Of a DNA stretch of 32,218 bases, positions 1-8,545 are shown piece by piece. The notes beneath the pieces were generated by a model. It was not told the DNA's origin. It saw only the letters and a program-made list of their open reading frames with translations, and ran no database searches. The DNA is from an uncultured Lachnospiraceae bacterium (GTDB lineage: Bacteria > Bacillota > Clostridia > Lachnospirales > Lachnospiraceae): the NCBI GenBank assembly GCA_910586005.1, contig CAJUHG010000029.1, positions 1-32,218 of the forward strand. The letters are read 5' to 3'. Made by a program: the position numbers and the translations under genes. Within the stretch, counting starts at the first letter, position 1; each line of letters starts with the position of its first letter.

Positions 1-3000
1 ATCATGCAGCAGCACATGCTTCTTATGCATATACAGATGTTGCAGCCATCTACCCAATCACACCATCTTCTGTAATGGCAGAAGCTACAGACGAATGGGC
101 AACACAGGGAAGAAAGAACATTTTTGGCCAGACTGTACAGGTAACTGAAATGCAGTCTGAAGCTGGGGCAGCAGGTACCGTACACGGTTCTTTGGCAGCA
201 GGTGCATTAACTACCACCTATACTGCATCCCAGGGATTGTTATTGATGATTCCAAACCTTTACAAAATCGCTGGTGAAGGACTTCCAGGCGTATTTAACG
301 TATCTGCTCGTTGTGTTGCAACTCATGCACTCAATATCTTTGGTGATCATTCTGATGTATATGCTTGTCGTCAGACTGGTGCAGCAATGCTTTGTGAATC
401 TTCTGTACAGGAAGTTATGGATTTAACTCCAGTTGCACATTGCGCTGCTTTGGAAGGACACCTTCCATTTATCAATTTCTTTGATGGATTTAGAACTTCT
501 CATGAGATTCAGAAAATCGAAACTTGGGACTATGAAGATTTAAAGGATATGGTAGATTTGAATGCAATTGATACATTCCGTAAGAATGCATTGAATCCAA
601 ATCATCCACGTCTGGATGGTTCTGCACAGAATCCAGATATCTTCTTCCAGACCAGAGAGTCCTGTAATTCTACTTATGATGCAATGCCTGCAATCGTACA
701 GAAATATATGGACAAAGTAAATGAAAAAATTGGAACAGACTATAAGTTATTCAACTATTATGGAGCTGCTGATGCTGATAGAATCATTATTGCAATGGGT
801 TCTGTATGTGATACCATTGATGAAACCATTGATTATTTAATGGCCAAAGGTGAAAAAGTTGGTGTTGTAAAGGTTCGTTTATTCAGACCATTTAGCAAAG
901 AAGCATTTGTAGCAGCTATTCCTGAAACTGTAAAGACAATTGCTGTATTAGACAGAACAAAAGAGCCTGGTTCTCTTGGTGAACCATTATATTTAGATGT
1001 AGTGGCAGCTTTGAAAGGAACCAAATTTGATTCTGTTAAAATTACAAGTGGACGTTATGGTCTAGGTTCCAAAGATACCACTCCTGGACAAATTATTGCT
1101 GTATATAACAATACAGAAAAAGAAAGATTTACAATTGGTATTTATGATGATGTTACTAATCTTTCTTTAGAAGTAAAAGAAGATCCTGTAACAACTCCAG
1201 AAGGAACCATTAACTGTAAATTCTGGGGACTTGGTGCAGATGGTACTGTTGGTGCAAATAAGAACTCCATTAAGATTATTGGTGATAACACAGATATGTT
1301 TGCGCAAGCATATTTTGACTATGATTCCAAAAAATCTGGTGGTGTTACTATGTCTCACCTTCGTTTTGGTAAGAAAGCAATTAAGTCTACCTATTTGATT
1401 AAACAGGCAAACTTTGTAGCATGCCATAATCCTTCCTATGTGCGTAAGTACAATATGGTTCAGGAATTAGTACCAGGTGGAACTTTCTTGTTAAACTGCT
1501 CTTGGAGTTCAGAAGAACTTGAAAAACATTTACCAGGACAAGTAAAGAGATATATTGCTGAAAATGATATTAAATTCTATACCATTGATGGTATTAAGAT
1601 TGGTAAAGAAATTGGACTTGGCGGACGTATCAATACAGTTCTTCAATCTGCATTCTTTAAATTAGCAGCTATTATTCCAGAAGAGAGAGCAATTGAGCTG
1701 ATGAAGGCTGCTGCCAAAGCAACTTATGGCAAGAAGGGTGACAAGATTGTACAGATGAACTATGATGCCATCGACGCTGGCGCAACAGGAGTTGTTAAGA
1801 TTGAGGTACCTGAAAGCTGGAAAGATGCTCAGGATGAAAATTTTGCAAAAGTTGCAACAGGAGATAGAAAAGATGTTGTTGACTTTGTAAATGATATTCA
1901 GATTCCAGTAAATGGGCAAGAAGGTAACAAGATTCCTGTATCTGTTGTGAAAAAATATGAAAATGGACAAACTCCATCCGGATCTGCTGCATATGAGAAA
2001 CGTGGTATTGCAGTTGATGTTCCAGTATGGATTCCAGAAAATTGTATTCAATGTAATATTTGTTCCTATGTATGTCCTCATGCAGTTATACGTCCAGCTG
2101 CTATGACAGAAGATGAAGCTTCTAAGGTACCAGAAGGTATGCAGACACTTCCAATGACAGGAATGCCAGAATATAAATTTAGTGTAACAATTTCTGCACT
2201 TGATTGTACTGGATGTGGTTCTTGTGCAAATGTATGTCCAGGCAAGAAGGGTGAAAAAGCACTTGTTATGAAGAACTGTGAAGCAAATGTTGGTGAGCAG
2301 GCATATTTTGATTATGGTTTAACTGTAGAGAAAAAAGCAGATGTTGTTGAGAAATTTAAAGAGACAACTGTAAAAGGTTCTCAGTTCAAACAGCCATTAC
2401 TTGAGTTCTCAGGAGCTTGTGGTGGATGTGGTGAAACACCATATGCTAAATTGATTACACAGTTATTTGGTGATAGAATGTATATTGCAAATGCAACAGG
2501 ATGTTCTTCTATCTGGGGTAACTCTTCACCATCTACACCTTATACTGTAAATGAAAAAGGACATGGTCCTGCATGGTCTAACTCTTTATTTGAAGATGCA
2601 GCAGAGTTTGGTTATGGTATGTTACTTGCTCAGAAAGCAATCAGAGAGAAATTAAAAACAAAAGTAGAAGCATTAGTTGCAGAAGGTAAAAATGCAGATG
2701 TTGCAGCAGCAGGGAAAGAGTGGTTAGACACTTATGGAGTTGGCGCTTTAAATGGAACTGCTACTGACAAATTAGTTGCAGCTTTAGAGGCTTGTGGATG
2801 TGATGCTTCCAAAGAAATTCTTGTTGAAAAAGATTTCTTAGCTAAAAAATCTCAATGGATTTTCGGTGGTGATGGATGGGCATATGATATCGGCTTTGGC
2901 GGTGTTGACCATGTATTAGCAAGTGGACAAGATATCAATGTTATGGTATTTGATACTGAAGTATATTCTAATACTGGTGGACAGTCTTCTAAAGCTACAC

Positions 3001-3506
3001 CTACTGGAGCAATTGCACAATTCGCAGCAGGTGGTAAAGAAGTGAAGAAGAAAGATCTTGCTTCTATTGCAATGAGTTATGGTTATGTATATGTTGCACA
3101 GATTGCAATGGGTGCTGATTACAATCAGTGTATCAAAGCAATTGCAGAAGCAGAAGCATATCCAGGACCATCTTTGATTATTGCTTATGCTCCATGTATC
3201 AATCATGGTATCAAAGTTGGTATGAGCAAAGCTCAGACAGAAGAGAAGATGGCTGTGGAAGCTGGTTATTGGCATACCTTCCGTTTCAATCCAGAATTGA
3301 AGAAAGAAGGAAAAGCTGCATTCTCCTTAGATAGCAAAGCACCTACTGGAGATTACAAAGCATTCCTTAATGGAGAAGTACGTTACAATGCACTTGCAAG
3401 ATTTAATCCAGAAAGAGCAGAAGAGTTGTTTGCTGTTTCTGAAGAACATGCAAAAGAGCGTTATGAATATTTGAATAAATTAATTACTCTATATGGAGAG
3501 AAATAG
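1..3506 (+). CDS. nifJ: pyruvate:ferredoxin (flavodoxin) oxidoreductase, 5'-truncated by window edge
   Basis: Oxidatively decarboxylates pyruvate to acetyl-CoA and CO2, passing electrons to ferredoxin; a central step of anaerobic fermentation in the cytoplasm. The reading frame is open from base 3, and codons before the first ATG (75) read HAAAHASYAYTDVAAIYPIT, the conserved N-terminus of the family. The ATG at 75 is therefore internal, and probably only about a dozen residues are missing. About 1167 residues are visible, matching the usual ~1170-1180. The 2x[4Fe-4S] ferredoxin domain shows CIQCNICSYVCPHA and CTGCGSCANVCPG (bases ~2046-2242). GACGGCGETPY supplies proximal-cluster cysteines, and GDGWAYDIGFGGVDH plus NTGGQSSKATPTG form the C-terminal TPP domain. 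It is followed by a strong terminator, so it ends its transcription unit. Single-polypeptide homodimeric type; no frameshift seen. Confidence 0.98.
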   Translation, partial: HAAAHASYAYTDVAAIYPITPSSVMAEATDEWATQGRKNIFGQTVQVTEMQSEAGAAGTVHGSLAAGALTTTYTASQGLLLMIPNLYKIAGEGLPGVFNVSARCVATHALNIFGDHSDVYACRQTGAAMLCESSVQEVMDLTPVAHCAALEGHLPFINFFDGFRTSHEIQKIETWDYEDLKDMVDLNAIDTFRKNALNPNHPRLDGSAQNPDIFFQTRESCNSTYDAMPAIVQKYMDKVNEKIGTDYKLFNYYGAADADRIIIAMGSVCDTIDETIDYLMAKGEKVGVVKVRLFRPFSKEAFVAAIPETVKTIAVLDRTKEPGSLGEPLYLDVVAALKGTKFDSVKITSGRYGLGSKDTTPGQIIAVYNNTEKERFTIGIYDDVTNLSLEVKEDPVTTPEGTINCKFWGLGADGTVGANKNSIKIIGDNTDMFAQAYFDYDSKKSGGVTMSHLRFGKKAIKSTYLIKQANFVACHNPSYVRKYNMVQELVPGGTFLLNCSWSSEELEKHLPGQVKRYIAENDIKFYTIDGIKIGKEIGLGGRINTVLQSAFFKLAAIIPEERAIELMKAAAKATYGKKGDKIVQMNYDAIDAGATGVVKIEVPESWKDAQDENFAKVATGDRKDVVDFVNDIQIPVNGQEGNKIPVSVVKKYENGQTPSGSAAYEKRGIAVDVPVWIPENCIQCNICSYVCPHAVIRPAAMTEDEASKVPEGMQTLPMTGMPEYKFSVTISALDCTGCGSCANVCPGKKGEKALVMKNCEANVGEQAYFDYGLTVEKKADVVEKFKETTVKGSQFKQPLLEFSGACGGCGETPYAKLITQLFGDRMYIANATGCSSIWGNSSPSTPYTVNEKGHGPAWSNSLFEDAAEFGYGMLLAQKAIREKLKTKVEALVAEGKNADVAAAGKEWLDTYGVGALNGTATDKLVAALEACGCDASKEILVEKDFLAKKSQWIFGGDGWAYDIGFGGVDHVLASGQDINVMVFDTEVYSNTGGQSSKATPTGAIAQFAAGGKEVKKKDLASIAMSYGYVYVAQIAMGADYNQCIKAIAEAEAYPGPSLIIAYAPCINHGIKVGMSKAQTEEKMAVEAGYWHTFRFNPELKKEGKAAFSLDSKAPTGDYKAFLNGEVRYNALARFNPERAEELFAVSEEHAKERYEYLNKLITLYGEK

Positions 3507-3568
3507 AAGTCATAAAAGAATCTGCTATAGAAAATCACTATAGATATTCTATAGTATCATAAATCTAT

Positions 3569-3618
3569 AAAAGCCCTCATTAGAATTTGTTTCATTCTAA
3601 TGAGGGCTTTTATTATGA
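3569..3618 (+). terminator. intrinsic terminator of nifJ
   Basis: A perfect 18-bp stem (3569-3586 with 3594-3611, arms AAAAGCCCTCATTAGAAT) closes a 7-nt loop and ends in a T-run. It lies 63 bp after the nifJ stop codon. Confidence 0.93.
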
Positions 3619-3653
3619 TAATAGAAAATTTGCATAACATGTTTTTCTATTAT
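3618..3653. repeat. ATAATAGAAAA-type palindromic repeat, copy 1
   Basis: The perfect 11-bp arms ATAATAGAAAA and TTTTCTATTAT enclose a 14-nt loop containing GCATAAC. The same short element recurs at 12761-12795, 27105-27139 and 27145-27179, always between genes. Confidence 0.75.
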
Positions 3654-3693
3654 TTACATGAAGGCAAAGTGAGGAGTATCGTCGAGTTTGTAT

Positions 3694-3714
3694 GGTCACA
3701 CAGTGACATTTTCC
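3694..3714 (-). repeat. inverted copy of the GGAAAATGTCAC hairpin repeat
   Basis: Read on the minus strand, this 21-bp stretch (GGAAAATGTCAC then TGTGTGACC) matches 6507-6527 on the plus strand at 20 of 21 positions. The core GTCAC/GTGAC forms a small hairpin. Similarity fades beyond the 21 bp. Confidence 0.55.
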
Positions 3715-3727
3715 AATAGAAAAAAAC

Positions 3728-3764
3728 AAGAACAGCAGAGGAAAAATATCCATCTGCTGTTCTT
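3728..3764 (-). terminator. intrinsic terminator of the secreted-protein gene
   Basis: The perfect 12-bp arms AAGAACAGCAGA and TCTGCTGTTCTT are followed, on the minus strand, by a T-rich run (3721-3727). It sits 21 bp beyond the stop codon of the minus-strand gene ending at 3785. Confidence 0.88.
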
Positions 3765-3784
3765 TTATGTAATGTAATATTATA

Positions 3785-4669
3785 TTATTTCCATTTAATG
3801 GTATAGGAACCAGAAGAAGAAGCATTGTAACGTTCTACTCTAACATAATAAGTTCCTTTATTAAGACCTTCTTGCCAAGATTGTCCAGTAAATGTATTAG
3901 TTACCTTTGTATAATAAGTAATTGTATCAGAAGGATACTTCAAACTTGCCAAAGTAGAACCTCCAATTGCTTTTCCATTGCTCTTACATAAAGTTATTTT
4001 AATTCCATTATCATAGTAAATAGAACTACCACTTAAGCGTGCACCATTTGTTTTAACTTTATAGGTTAAATTTATCTTTTGCTTTTTGGTAAGTTTAATC
4101 TTATACCAATCAACTTTTTTATCATTTGCAAGGATAACACCAGTTACATCCTTATTTTTACTTAAGGTTTTTGCTTTGGTTTTAGAGGTGTTAGAACCTT
4201 TCTTTACAGATTTTACTTCAGCAGTTACTTTGATTCCACCATAACTTTTAACTTTGAAATAATAAGTTTTACCTTTTGTTACACCATAAGTTTTGATACG
4301 CTGATAGGATTGAGAAGAAGAAACACCACTATCAAAATATTCATCCTTCCGTCCAATTGGTTGTTTTTTGCTGTTACAAAAAGTTAAAGAACCATATGCA
4401 CCGCCCTGAATACTGGAATTATTCTTAATATTAAGAGTAATATAACCAGTTACACCTGGAACAAATTTAATATAATTAACTTTTTTGGTAACATACCAAC
4501 AATTTTTATCAGATATCGTTACTGTTGTTTTTCCCTTTGCCTTAAAACTAAGAGCTTTTGTTGCTGCTTCTACTTCTTGAGGTGGTGTGATAGCAAAAAC
4601 TGAAACCACCATGACTATCGCAAGTATAAAGCTTGCAATTCTGTTAAATAGTTTTTTTCCTTCTCTCAT
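3785..4669 (-). CDS. secreted protein with PPC-like beta-sandwich domain
   Basis: A 294-aa exported protein of unknown role. Residues 1-35 are a clear Sec signal peptide: basic MREGKKLF, then a hydrophobic core (IASFILAIVMVVSVFAI), with likely cleavage near VEAA-TKA. The mature part is Lys/Ser/Tyr-rich. Its C-terminal half (~160-294) has the pattern of bacterial pre-peptidase C-terminal (PPC) domains: DWYKIKLTKKQKINLTYK at the start and GTYYVRVERYNASSSGSYTI at the end. The first half (~36-155) may be a diverged copy (KTYYFKVKSYGGIKVTAEVK). There is no catalytic motif, sortase motif or membrane anchor, so it is probably released or held non-covalently at the cell surface. The start is supported by AAAGGAAC ten bases upstream. 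Monocistronic, with its own promoter and terminator. Confidence 0.85.
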   Translation of the reverse strand: MREGKKLFNRIASFILAIVMVVSVFAITPPQEVEAATKALSFKAKGKTTVTISDKNCWYVTKKVNYIKFVPGVTGYITLNIKNNSSIQGGAYGSLTFCNSKKQPIGRKDEYFDSGVSSSQSYQRIKTYGVTKGKTYYFKVKSYGGIKVTAEVKSVKKGSNTSKTKAKTLSKNKDVTGVILANDKKVDWYKIKLTKKQKINLTYKVKTNGARLSGSSIYYDNGIKITLCKSNGKAIGGSTLASLKYPSDTITYYTKVTNTFTGQSWQEGLNKGTYYVRVERYNASSSGSYTIKWK

Positions 4670-4727
4670 AATGCTTGTTCCTTTCTTTCATCTTTTTGAT
4701 AGTTTTCCATAAACTCTACCATATATA

Positions 4728-4756
4728 ATTTTACATTTAGTTTCTAAAAATGTCAA
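4728..4756 (-). promoter_or_regulatory. sigma-A-type promoter of the secreted-protein gene
   Basis: On the minus strand TTGACA (4751-4756), a 17-bp spacer and TAAAAT (4728-4733) lie 58 bp upstream of the ATG. Confidence 0.65.
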
Positions 4757-4880
4757 TATTTTGTGAAAAATATAAGAAGAAAATCGGAAATAAATTTAAA
4801 AAAAATATAAAAATTACCCAAAAATATTTTAGAAATTTTTTATATATTACATATCAACTATTGAGTGATAAACCATTAAT

Positions 4881-4920
4881 GATACCTTGTGACACGCCGA
4901 ATGGCATACCAGAGGGTATA
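4881..4920 (+). repeat. TATACC-type palindromic repeat, solitary copy
   Basis: GATACCTTGTGACACGCCGA continues to AGAGGGTATA. It matches the tandem units at 26435-26572 but lacks their central GATGGGGTGCC segment. It lies between the two minus-strand genes, in a stretch with no convincing ORF. Confidence 0.65.
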
Positions 4921-4952
4921 AAAACAAAATAGATTTCAAATATTTATTTTTC

Positions 4953-5801
4953 CTAAATCCATTTTTTTAAGAAAGCAGCTACTCCATGATGATTATTATC
5001 TAAGGTAATATCATCTGCTTGTTTGCGGATATCTTCTGGAGCATTAGCCATTGCAATGCCAAGTCCAGCAGCTCTCATAATATCCAAGTCATTTTCACTG
5101 TCTCCACAAGCAATTGTTTGTTCTATAGGAATATTTAGATAATTACATAATAGAGATAATCCCTTCCCTTTTGATACACCTGCTTTAGTAAATTCTAAAT
5201 TTCCAAAACCACCAGAAAGATAAGCAATATCAGGGTAACAATTTAAAATTTGAATGGCATTGTCACGATCTATCAAACTTCCATCTTCCTTTGTTAAGAA
5301 ATTCAAAGTGAATTTTTGTACAGGTTCCTGTTTTTCTCTTAAAAAAGCTGGAACATCAGAGATTAGGATACGTGTAGATAAAATATATTCTTTTATGGAA
5401 TCTGGAAGACGCTTCACTTTTAAAAAAATTTCTCGGCAAGATTCAGGCATATATGCATTTCCTTGGATAAATAAGTCCATGTGTATTTCTAATTTTAGAA
5501 GTTCTTCTATAATTTTAGCGGCTAAATTTGCAGACATACATTCTTCAAAAAGACATTCTTTTTCGGGAACTCTATAAATAGCAGCTCCATTTGTAGTAAT
5601 CGCATAATGAATCCCAAGTTCTGTCATAATCTCTAAAGGAAGTCCTTTATAAGGACGTCCAGTAGATATAACAAAAATAACATTGTGATTGATAGCTTGT
5701 TTAATAGCAGTTTTATTTTCATCTGATACTTTACCTTCAGAATTGAATAATGTACCATCTAAATCAAGAGCAACTAAACGAAAAGATTTTGAAGTATTCA
5801 T
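4953..5801 (-). CDS. Cof-type HAD-superfamily hydrolase (sugar-phosphate/nucleotide phosphatase-like)
   Basis: A 282-aa cytoplasmic phosphatase of the HAD IIB (Cof) subfamily; members dephosphorylate sugar phosphates, flavin or pyridoxal phosphates, and the substrate cannot be told here. Motif I is LDLDGTL with nucleophile D13 and D15, motif II is STGRP (46-50), the motif III lysine is in GVSKGKGL, and motif IV is ACGDSENDLDIM. The large C2B cap occupies the middle. Length and motif order are normal, so the gene looks intact. The start is supported by AAAGGAAA six bases upstream. It is transcribed alone, divergent from rpmE. Confidence 0.93.
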   Translation of the reverse strand: MNTSKSFRLVALDLDGTLFNSEGKVSDENKTAIKQAINHNVIFVISTGRPYKGLPLEIMTELGIHYAITTNGAAIYRVPEKECLFEECMSANLAAKIIEELLKLEIHMDLFIQGNAYMPESCREIFLKVKRLPDSIKEYILSTRILISDVPAFLREKQEPVQKFTLNFLTKEDGSLIDRDNAIQILNCYPDIAYLSGGFGNLEFTKAGVSKGKGLSLLCNYLNIPIEQTIACGDSENDLDIMRAAGLGIAMANAPEDIRKQADDITLDNNHHGVAAFLKKWI

Positions 5802-5976
5802 AAGATTTCCTTTCTTTGTATTATATATTGTTATAGTTATAGATATAGGTAATTACCAAAGTTTTTAGAAATAATCATAATAAGTAAAATTTTTAGAAAT
5901 ATTTCAACAGACAAAAGTAATTGTAGATGGAAAAAACAATAATTTCAAGGACTTTATAATTAATTTTTAAAATAAC

Positions 5977-6005
5977 TTGCATATCCAAAAAATCTATGTT
6001 ACAAT
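5977..6005 (+). promoter_or_regulatory. sigma-A-type promoter of rpmE
   Basis: TTGCAT (5977-5982), a 17-bp spacer and TACAAT (6000-6005) lie 82 bp upstream of the rpmE ATG. The leader between them is short, and no known autoregulatory structure was recognised. Confidence 0.6.
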
Positions 6006-6087
6006 AACAGCGCTGTTGTATGATAGGCAGCATAAGCTTAGAAAATCAGTGAATAAGATTAAAATATAGAGTGAAGAGGTGAAAATC

Positions 6088-6294
6088 ATGAGAGAAGGAC
6101 TCCATCCAGATTATTATCAGGCAACTGTAACTTGTAACTGTGGAAATACTTTTGTTACAGGATCAACAAAGAAGGATATTCATGTGGAAATTTGTTCCAA
6201 ATGTCATCCATTCTACACAGGACAGCAAAAAACAGCGCAGGCTCGTGGACGTATTGATAAATTCAATAAGAAATATGGCATAAATAATCAGTAG
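6088..6294 (+). CDS. rpmE: 50S ribosomal protein L31, zinc-binding type
   Basis: A 68-aa component of the large ribosomal subunit. It reads MREGLHPDYYQATVTCNCGN and carries CxCG and CSKC, the four-cysteine zinc ribbon of the Zn-dependent (C+) L31 type, followed by the hallmark HPFYTG and FNKKYG. A GTG three codons upstream (6079) is open, but it overlaps the ribosome binding site AGAGGTG; the ATG at 6088 gives family length and proper spacing. It is the first gene of the translation cluster, with its own terminator before the DUF1385 gene. Confidence 0.96.
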   Translation: MREGLHPDYYQATVTCNCGNTFVTGSTKKDIHVEICSKCHPFYTGQQKTAQARGRIDKFNKKYGINNQ

Positions 6295-6386
6295 AGCCAT
6301 TGGTGGGAAGCCGCCTTTGGTATTTTTCCATATATTTTGGAATAATTTTTGCATACTCTGTAAATGACTGAGAGCATGCAACAAGG

Positions 6387-6421
6387 GAGGATGTCTTTTA
6401 ACTTGGACATCCTCTATTTTT
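6387..6421 (+). terminator. intrinsic terminator of rpmE
   Basis: The perfect 9-bp arms GAGGATGTC and GACATCCTC (6387-6395, 6406-6414) are followed by TATTTTTT. The T-run is shared with the large palindrome starting at 6418. Confidence 0.85.
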
Positions 6422-6483
6422 TATCTTATAGGAAATACCTTGTCACGCTAAAGCGTGAAAGTATATTTCCTATAAGATAAAAA
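6418..6483. repeat. large perfect palindrome with nested hairpin
   Basis: The perfect 20-bp arms TTTTTATCTTATAGGAAATA and its complement (6418-6437, 6464-6483) enclose a second hairpin, TCACGC TAAA GCGTGA. A smaller relative (ATAGGAAA...TTTCCTAT) lies at 27183-27224. Confidence 0.8.
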
Positions 6484-6490
6484 TAATTAT

Positions 6491-6620
6491 GCGCACTCGT
6501 GCGAATGGAAAATGTCACTATGTGACCGCACTCGGCGCAGCAAAGCGTACAAGTCCCTCATGAATGAGGGATTTAGGGAGCTGAAGCGGACTTGTCCGCT
6601 TTATTCTATCATAGGAAAAA
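6491..6620. repeat. dense compound hairpin element, probable non-coding repeat
   Basis: This GC-richer patch consists almost wholly of nested inverted repeats: CGCAC TC GTGCG, GTCAC TAT GTGAC (6515-6527), TCCCTCAT GA ATGAGGGA, AAGCGGAC TT GTCCGCTT, and a long-range pairing of ACAAGTCC with GGACTTGT. The 6507-6527 segment recurs inverted at 3694-3714. It is followed by a half-site ATAGGAAA. Together with 6418-6483 it fills the gap between rpmE and the DUF1385 gene. Confidence 0.6.
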
Positions 6621-6670
6621 AATTAATTGTACATAATATAGCAAAGTATTACAAAAAAGGAGTGAATATT

Positions 6671-7594
6671 TTGGCATATTCTGGAATTGGTGGTCAGGCT
6701 GTTATGGAAGGCGTTATGATGAAAAATAAGGATACATACGCAGTAGCGGTGCGTAAGCCTGATCATGAAATTGTTGTGGAAAAAAGAGAATATAAAGGAA
6801 TTTGTCCAAATACTGTTATAAAAAATCTAATATTTGTTCGAGGAATCATTAATTTTATAGAATCAATGATTTTGGGAATATCCACACTCACTTTTTCTGC
6901 TTCGTTTTTTGAAGAAGAAGAAACCACAAAAGAAAAGAAAGAATATAAAAAGGGAAAAAAAGAAAAAGTGGAGATGGGATTTACAATTCTAGTATCAATT
7001 GTGTTAGCAGTAGCAATTTTTATGGTACTTCCTTTTGGAATATCCTTACTATTTCAAAATTTTATTCCATTTGAAACAGTGGTTATTTTGATAGAAGGAA
7101 TGATAAGAATTGCAATATTTTTAGGGTATATTTTGTTAATTTCTCAAATGGAAGATATTAAGCGTGTATTTATGTATCATGGTGCAGAACATAAATGTAT
7201 TAATTGTATTGAACAGGGGATGGAATTAACCATTGAAAATGTAAAGAAAAGTTCTAAAGAACATAAGCGTTGTGGAACTAGTTTTTTATTTTTTGTAGTG
7301 ATAATTACAATTATTGCTACTATGTTTATTCGGGTGGATTCTAAATTGCTTCGGTTAGTTCTTAGAATAGCTATTGTTCCATTAATTGCAGGGATTTCTT
7401 ATGAGATTATTCGCCTTGCAGGAAGAAGTGATCATATAATCGTGAATTTTTTAAGCAAACCTGGGTTATGGATGCAGAAACTAACTACCCGAGAACCAGA
7501 TGAGGATATGATTGAGGTAGGAATTGCCTCTGTAGAAGCTGTATTTGATTGGAAACAATATATACAAAGCATAAGGAAGAAGGAAGATTTATGA
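6671..7594 (+). CDS. DUF1385 (YqhQ-like) integral membrane protein
   Basis: A 307-aa polytopic membrane protein of unresolved function, conserved beside prmC/prfA in many Clostridia. It starts at TTG 6671 (LAYSGIGGQAVMEGVMMKN, the family N-terminus), with AAAGGAG eight bases upstream. The frame stays open back to 6512, but that part translates the compound repeat and has no family sequence, so it is excluded. It shows about four to five hydrophobic segments (including FTILVSIVLAVAIFMVLPFG and FLFFVVIITIIATMFI) and the conserved YHGAEHKCINCIEQ and HKRCGTSFLF motifs. Its stop overlaps the prmC start (ATGA), implying translational coupling. Confidence 0.88.
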   Translation: MAYSGIGGQAVMEGVMMKNKDTYAVAVRKPDHEIVVEKREYKGICPNTVIKNLIFVRGIINFIESMILGISTLTFSASFFEEEETTKEKKEYKKGKKEKVEMGFTILVSIVLAVAIFMVLPFGISLLFQNFIPFETVVILIEGMIRIAIFLGYILLISQMEDIKRVFMYHGAEHKCINCIEQGMELTIENVKKSSKEHKRCGTSFLFFVVIITIIATMFIRVDSKLLRLVLRIAIVPLIAGISYEIIRLAGRSDHIIVNFLSKPGLWMQKLTTREPDEDMIEVGIASVEAVFDWKQYIQSIRKKEDL

Positions 7595-8436
7595 CTTTTG
7601 AGCGTGCATTGAATTATGGGAAAGAATTGCTAAGAGAAGCAAAAGTACCAGATTATGAATTAGATGCATGGTATTTGATGGAATATACTTGTAAAATGAG
7701 TAAAAGTGAATATTATCTCTATGGACCAGAAGAAATGGAAAATGAACAATTTCAGGAATATGAATTATTGTTAAAGAAACGTGGAGAACGAGTTCCCTTG
7801 CAGTATATTACTGGAAAACAGGAATTTATGGGATTAGATTTTAAAGTAAATTCCCATGTATTAATCCCACGTCAAGATACAGAGACGTTGGTAGAAGAGG
7901 CAATAAAAGTATTAGAACCTGGAATGGAAATACTAGATTTATGTACTGGTTCTGGATGTATTATTATCAGTCTTTTGAAATATGCAAAACCAAAAGTACT
8001 TGGAACTGCGAGTGATATCTCAAAACAAGCCCTTTTAATTGCAAAAGAAAATGCAAAGATTAATCAAGTGGAACTTAATCTTATACGCAGTGATTTGTTT
8101 CAAAATATTATAGGAACTTTTGATTTGATTATTTCAAATCCTCCATATATTCCTACAAATATGATACAAACCCTAATGCCAGAAGTAAGAAATTTTGAAC
8201 CTTTAGAGGCATTAGATGGAAAGGAAGATGGTCTTTCTTTTTATAGAGAAATTGCACAAAAAAGTAAAGAATTTTTAAAAGCAAAGGGATATTTATATTT
8301 TGAAATTGGACATGATCAAGGAGAACAAGTAGCTTTCCTTATGGAAAACCAAGGATTTCAGAATGTAAAAATTATCCAAGATTTAGCAGGAAAAGATAGA
8401 GTAGTTTGTGGCAGTTTACCAGAAGAAATAGAATGA
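7591..8436 (+). CDS. prmC: peptide chain release factor N5-glutamine methyltransferase
   Basis: SAM-dependent methyltransferase (281 aa) that methylates the GGQ glutamine of release factors RF1 and RF2. Motifs: an N-terminal helical domain (1-75), FMGLDFKVNSHVLIPRQDTE, SAM-binding motif I LDLCTGSGC (115-123), and the catalytic NPPYI (183-187) that binds the substrate glutamine. The chosen ATG (7591) overlaps the DUF1385 stop by four bases and has AAGGAAG upstream; an upstream ATG at 7549 lies inside the previous gene and adds 14 residues unlike the family. Its substrate, PrfA, is encoded 109 bp downstream. Confidence 0.96.
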   Translation: MTFERALNYGKELLREAKVPDYELDAWYLMEYTCKMSKSEYYLYGPEEMENEQFQEYELLLKKRGERVPLQYITGKQEFMGLDFKVNSHVLIPRQDTETLVEEAIKVLEPGMEILDLCTGSGCIIISLLKYAKPKVLGTASDISKQALLIAKENAKINQVELNLIRSDLFQNIIGTFDLIISNPPYIPTNMIQTLMPEVRNFEPLEALDGKEDGLSFYREIAQKSKEFLKAKGYLYFEIGHDQGEQVAFLMENQGFQNVKIIQDLAGKDRVVCGSLPEEIE

Positions 8437-8545
8437 TATCATATAAGTGGCAAAAGGTTAGGTATTTCACATTTGAAGGAACTATAAAATTTGAAACTAA
8501 TAAAATATAAAAGCTTGGAAGAATACAATAGAAAGGAAGAAAAAA

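Noticed and set aside
1662..2081. Minus-strand ORF of 139 aa inside nifJ
   Set aside because: A shadow of the nifJ codon pattern; it lies opposite the ferredoxin-domain region and has no ribosome binding site.
4750..4932. 60-aa plus-strand ORF between the two minus-strand genes
   Set aside because: Very AT-rich Lys/Asn/Ile text with no ribosome binding site, and its end is the TATACC repeat copy; it is also over the promoter of the secreted-protein gene.
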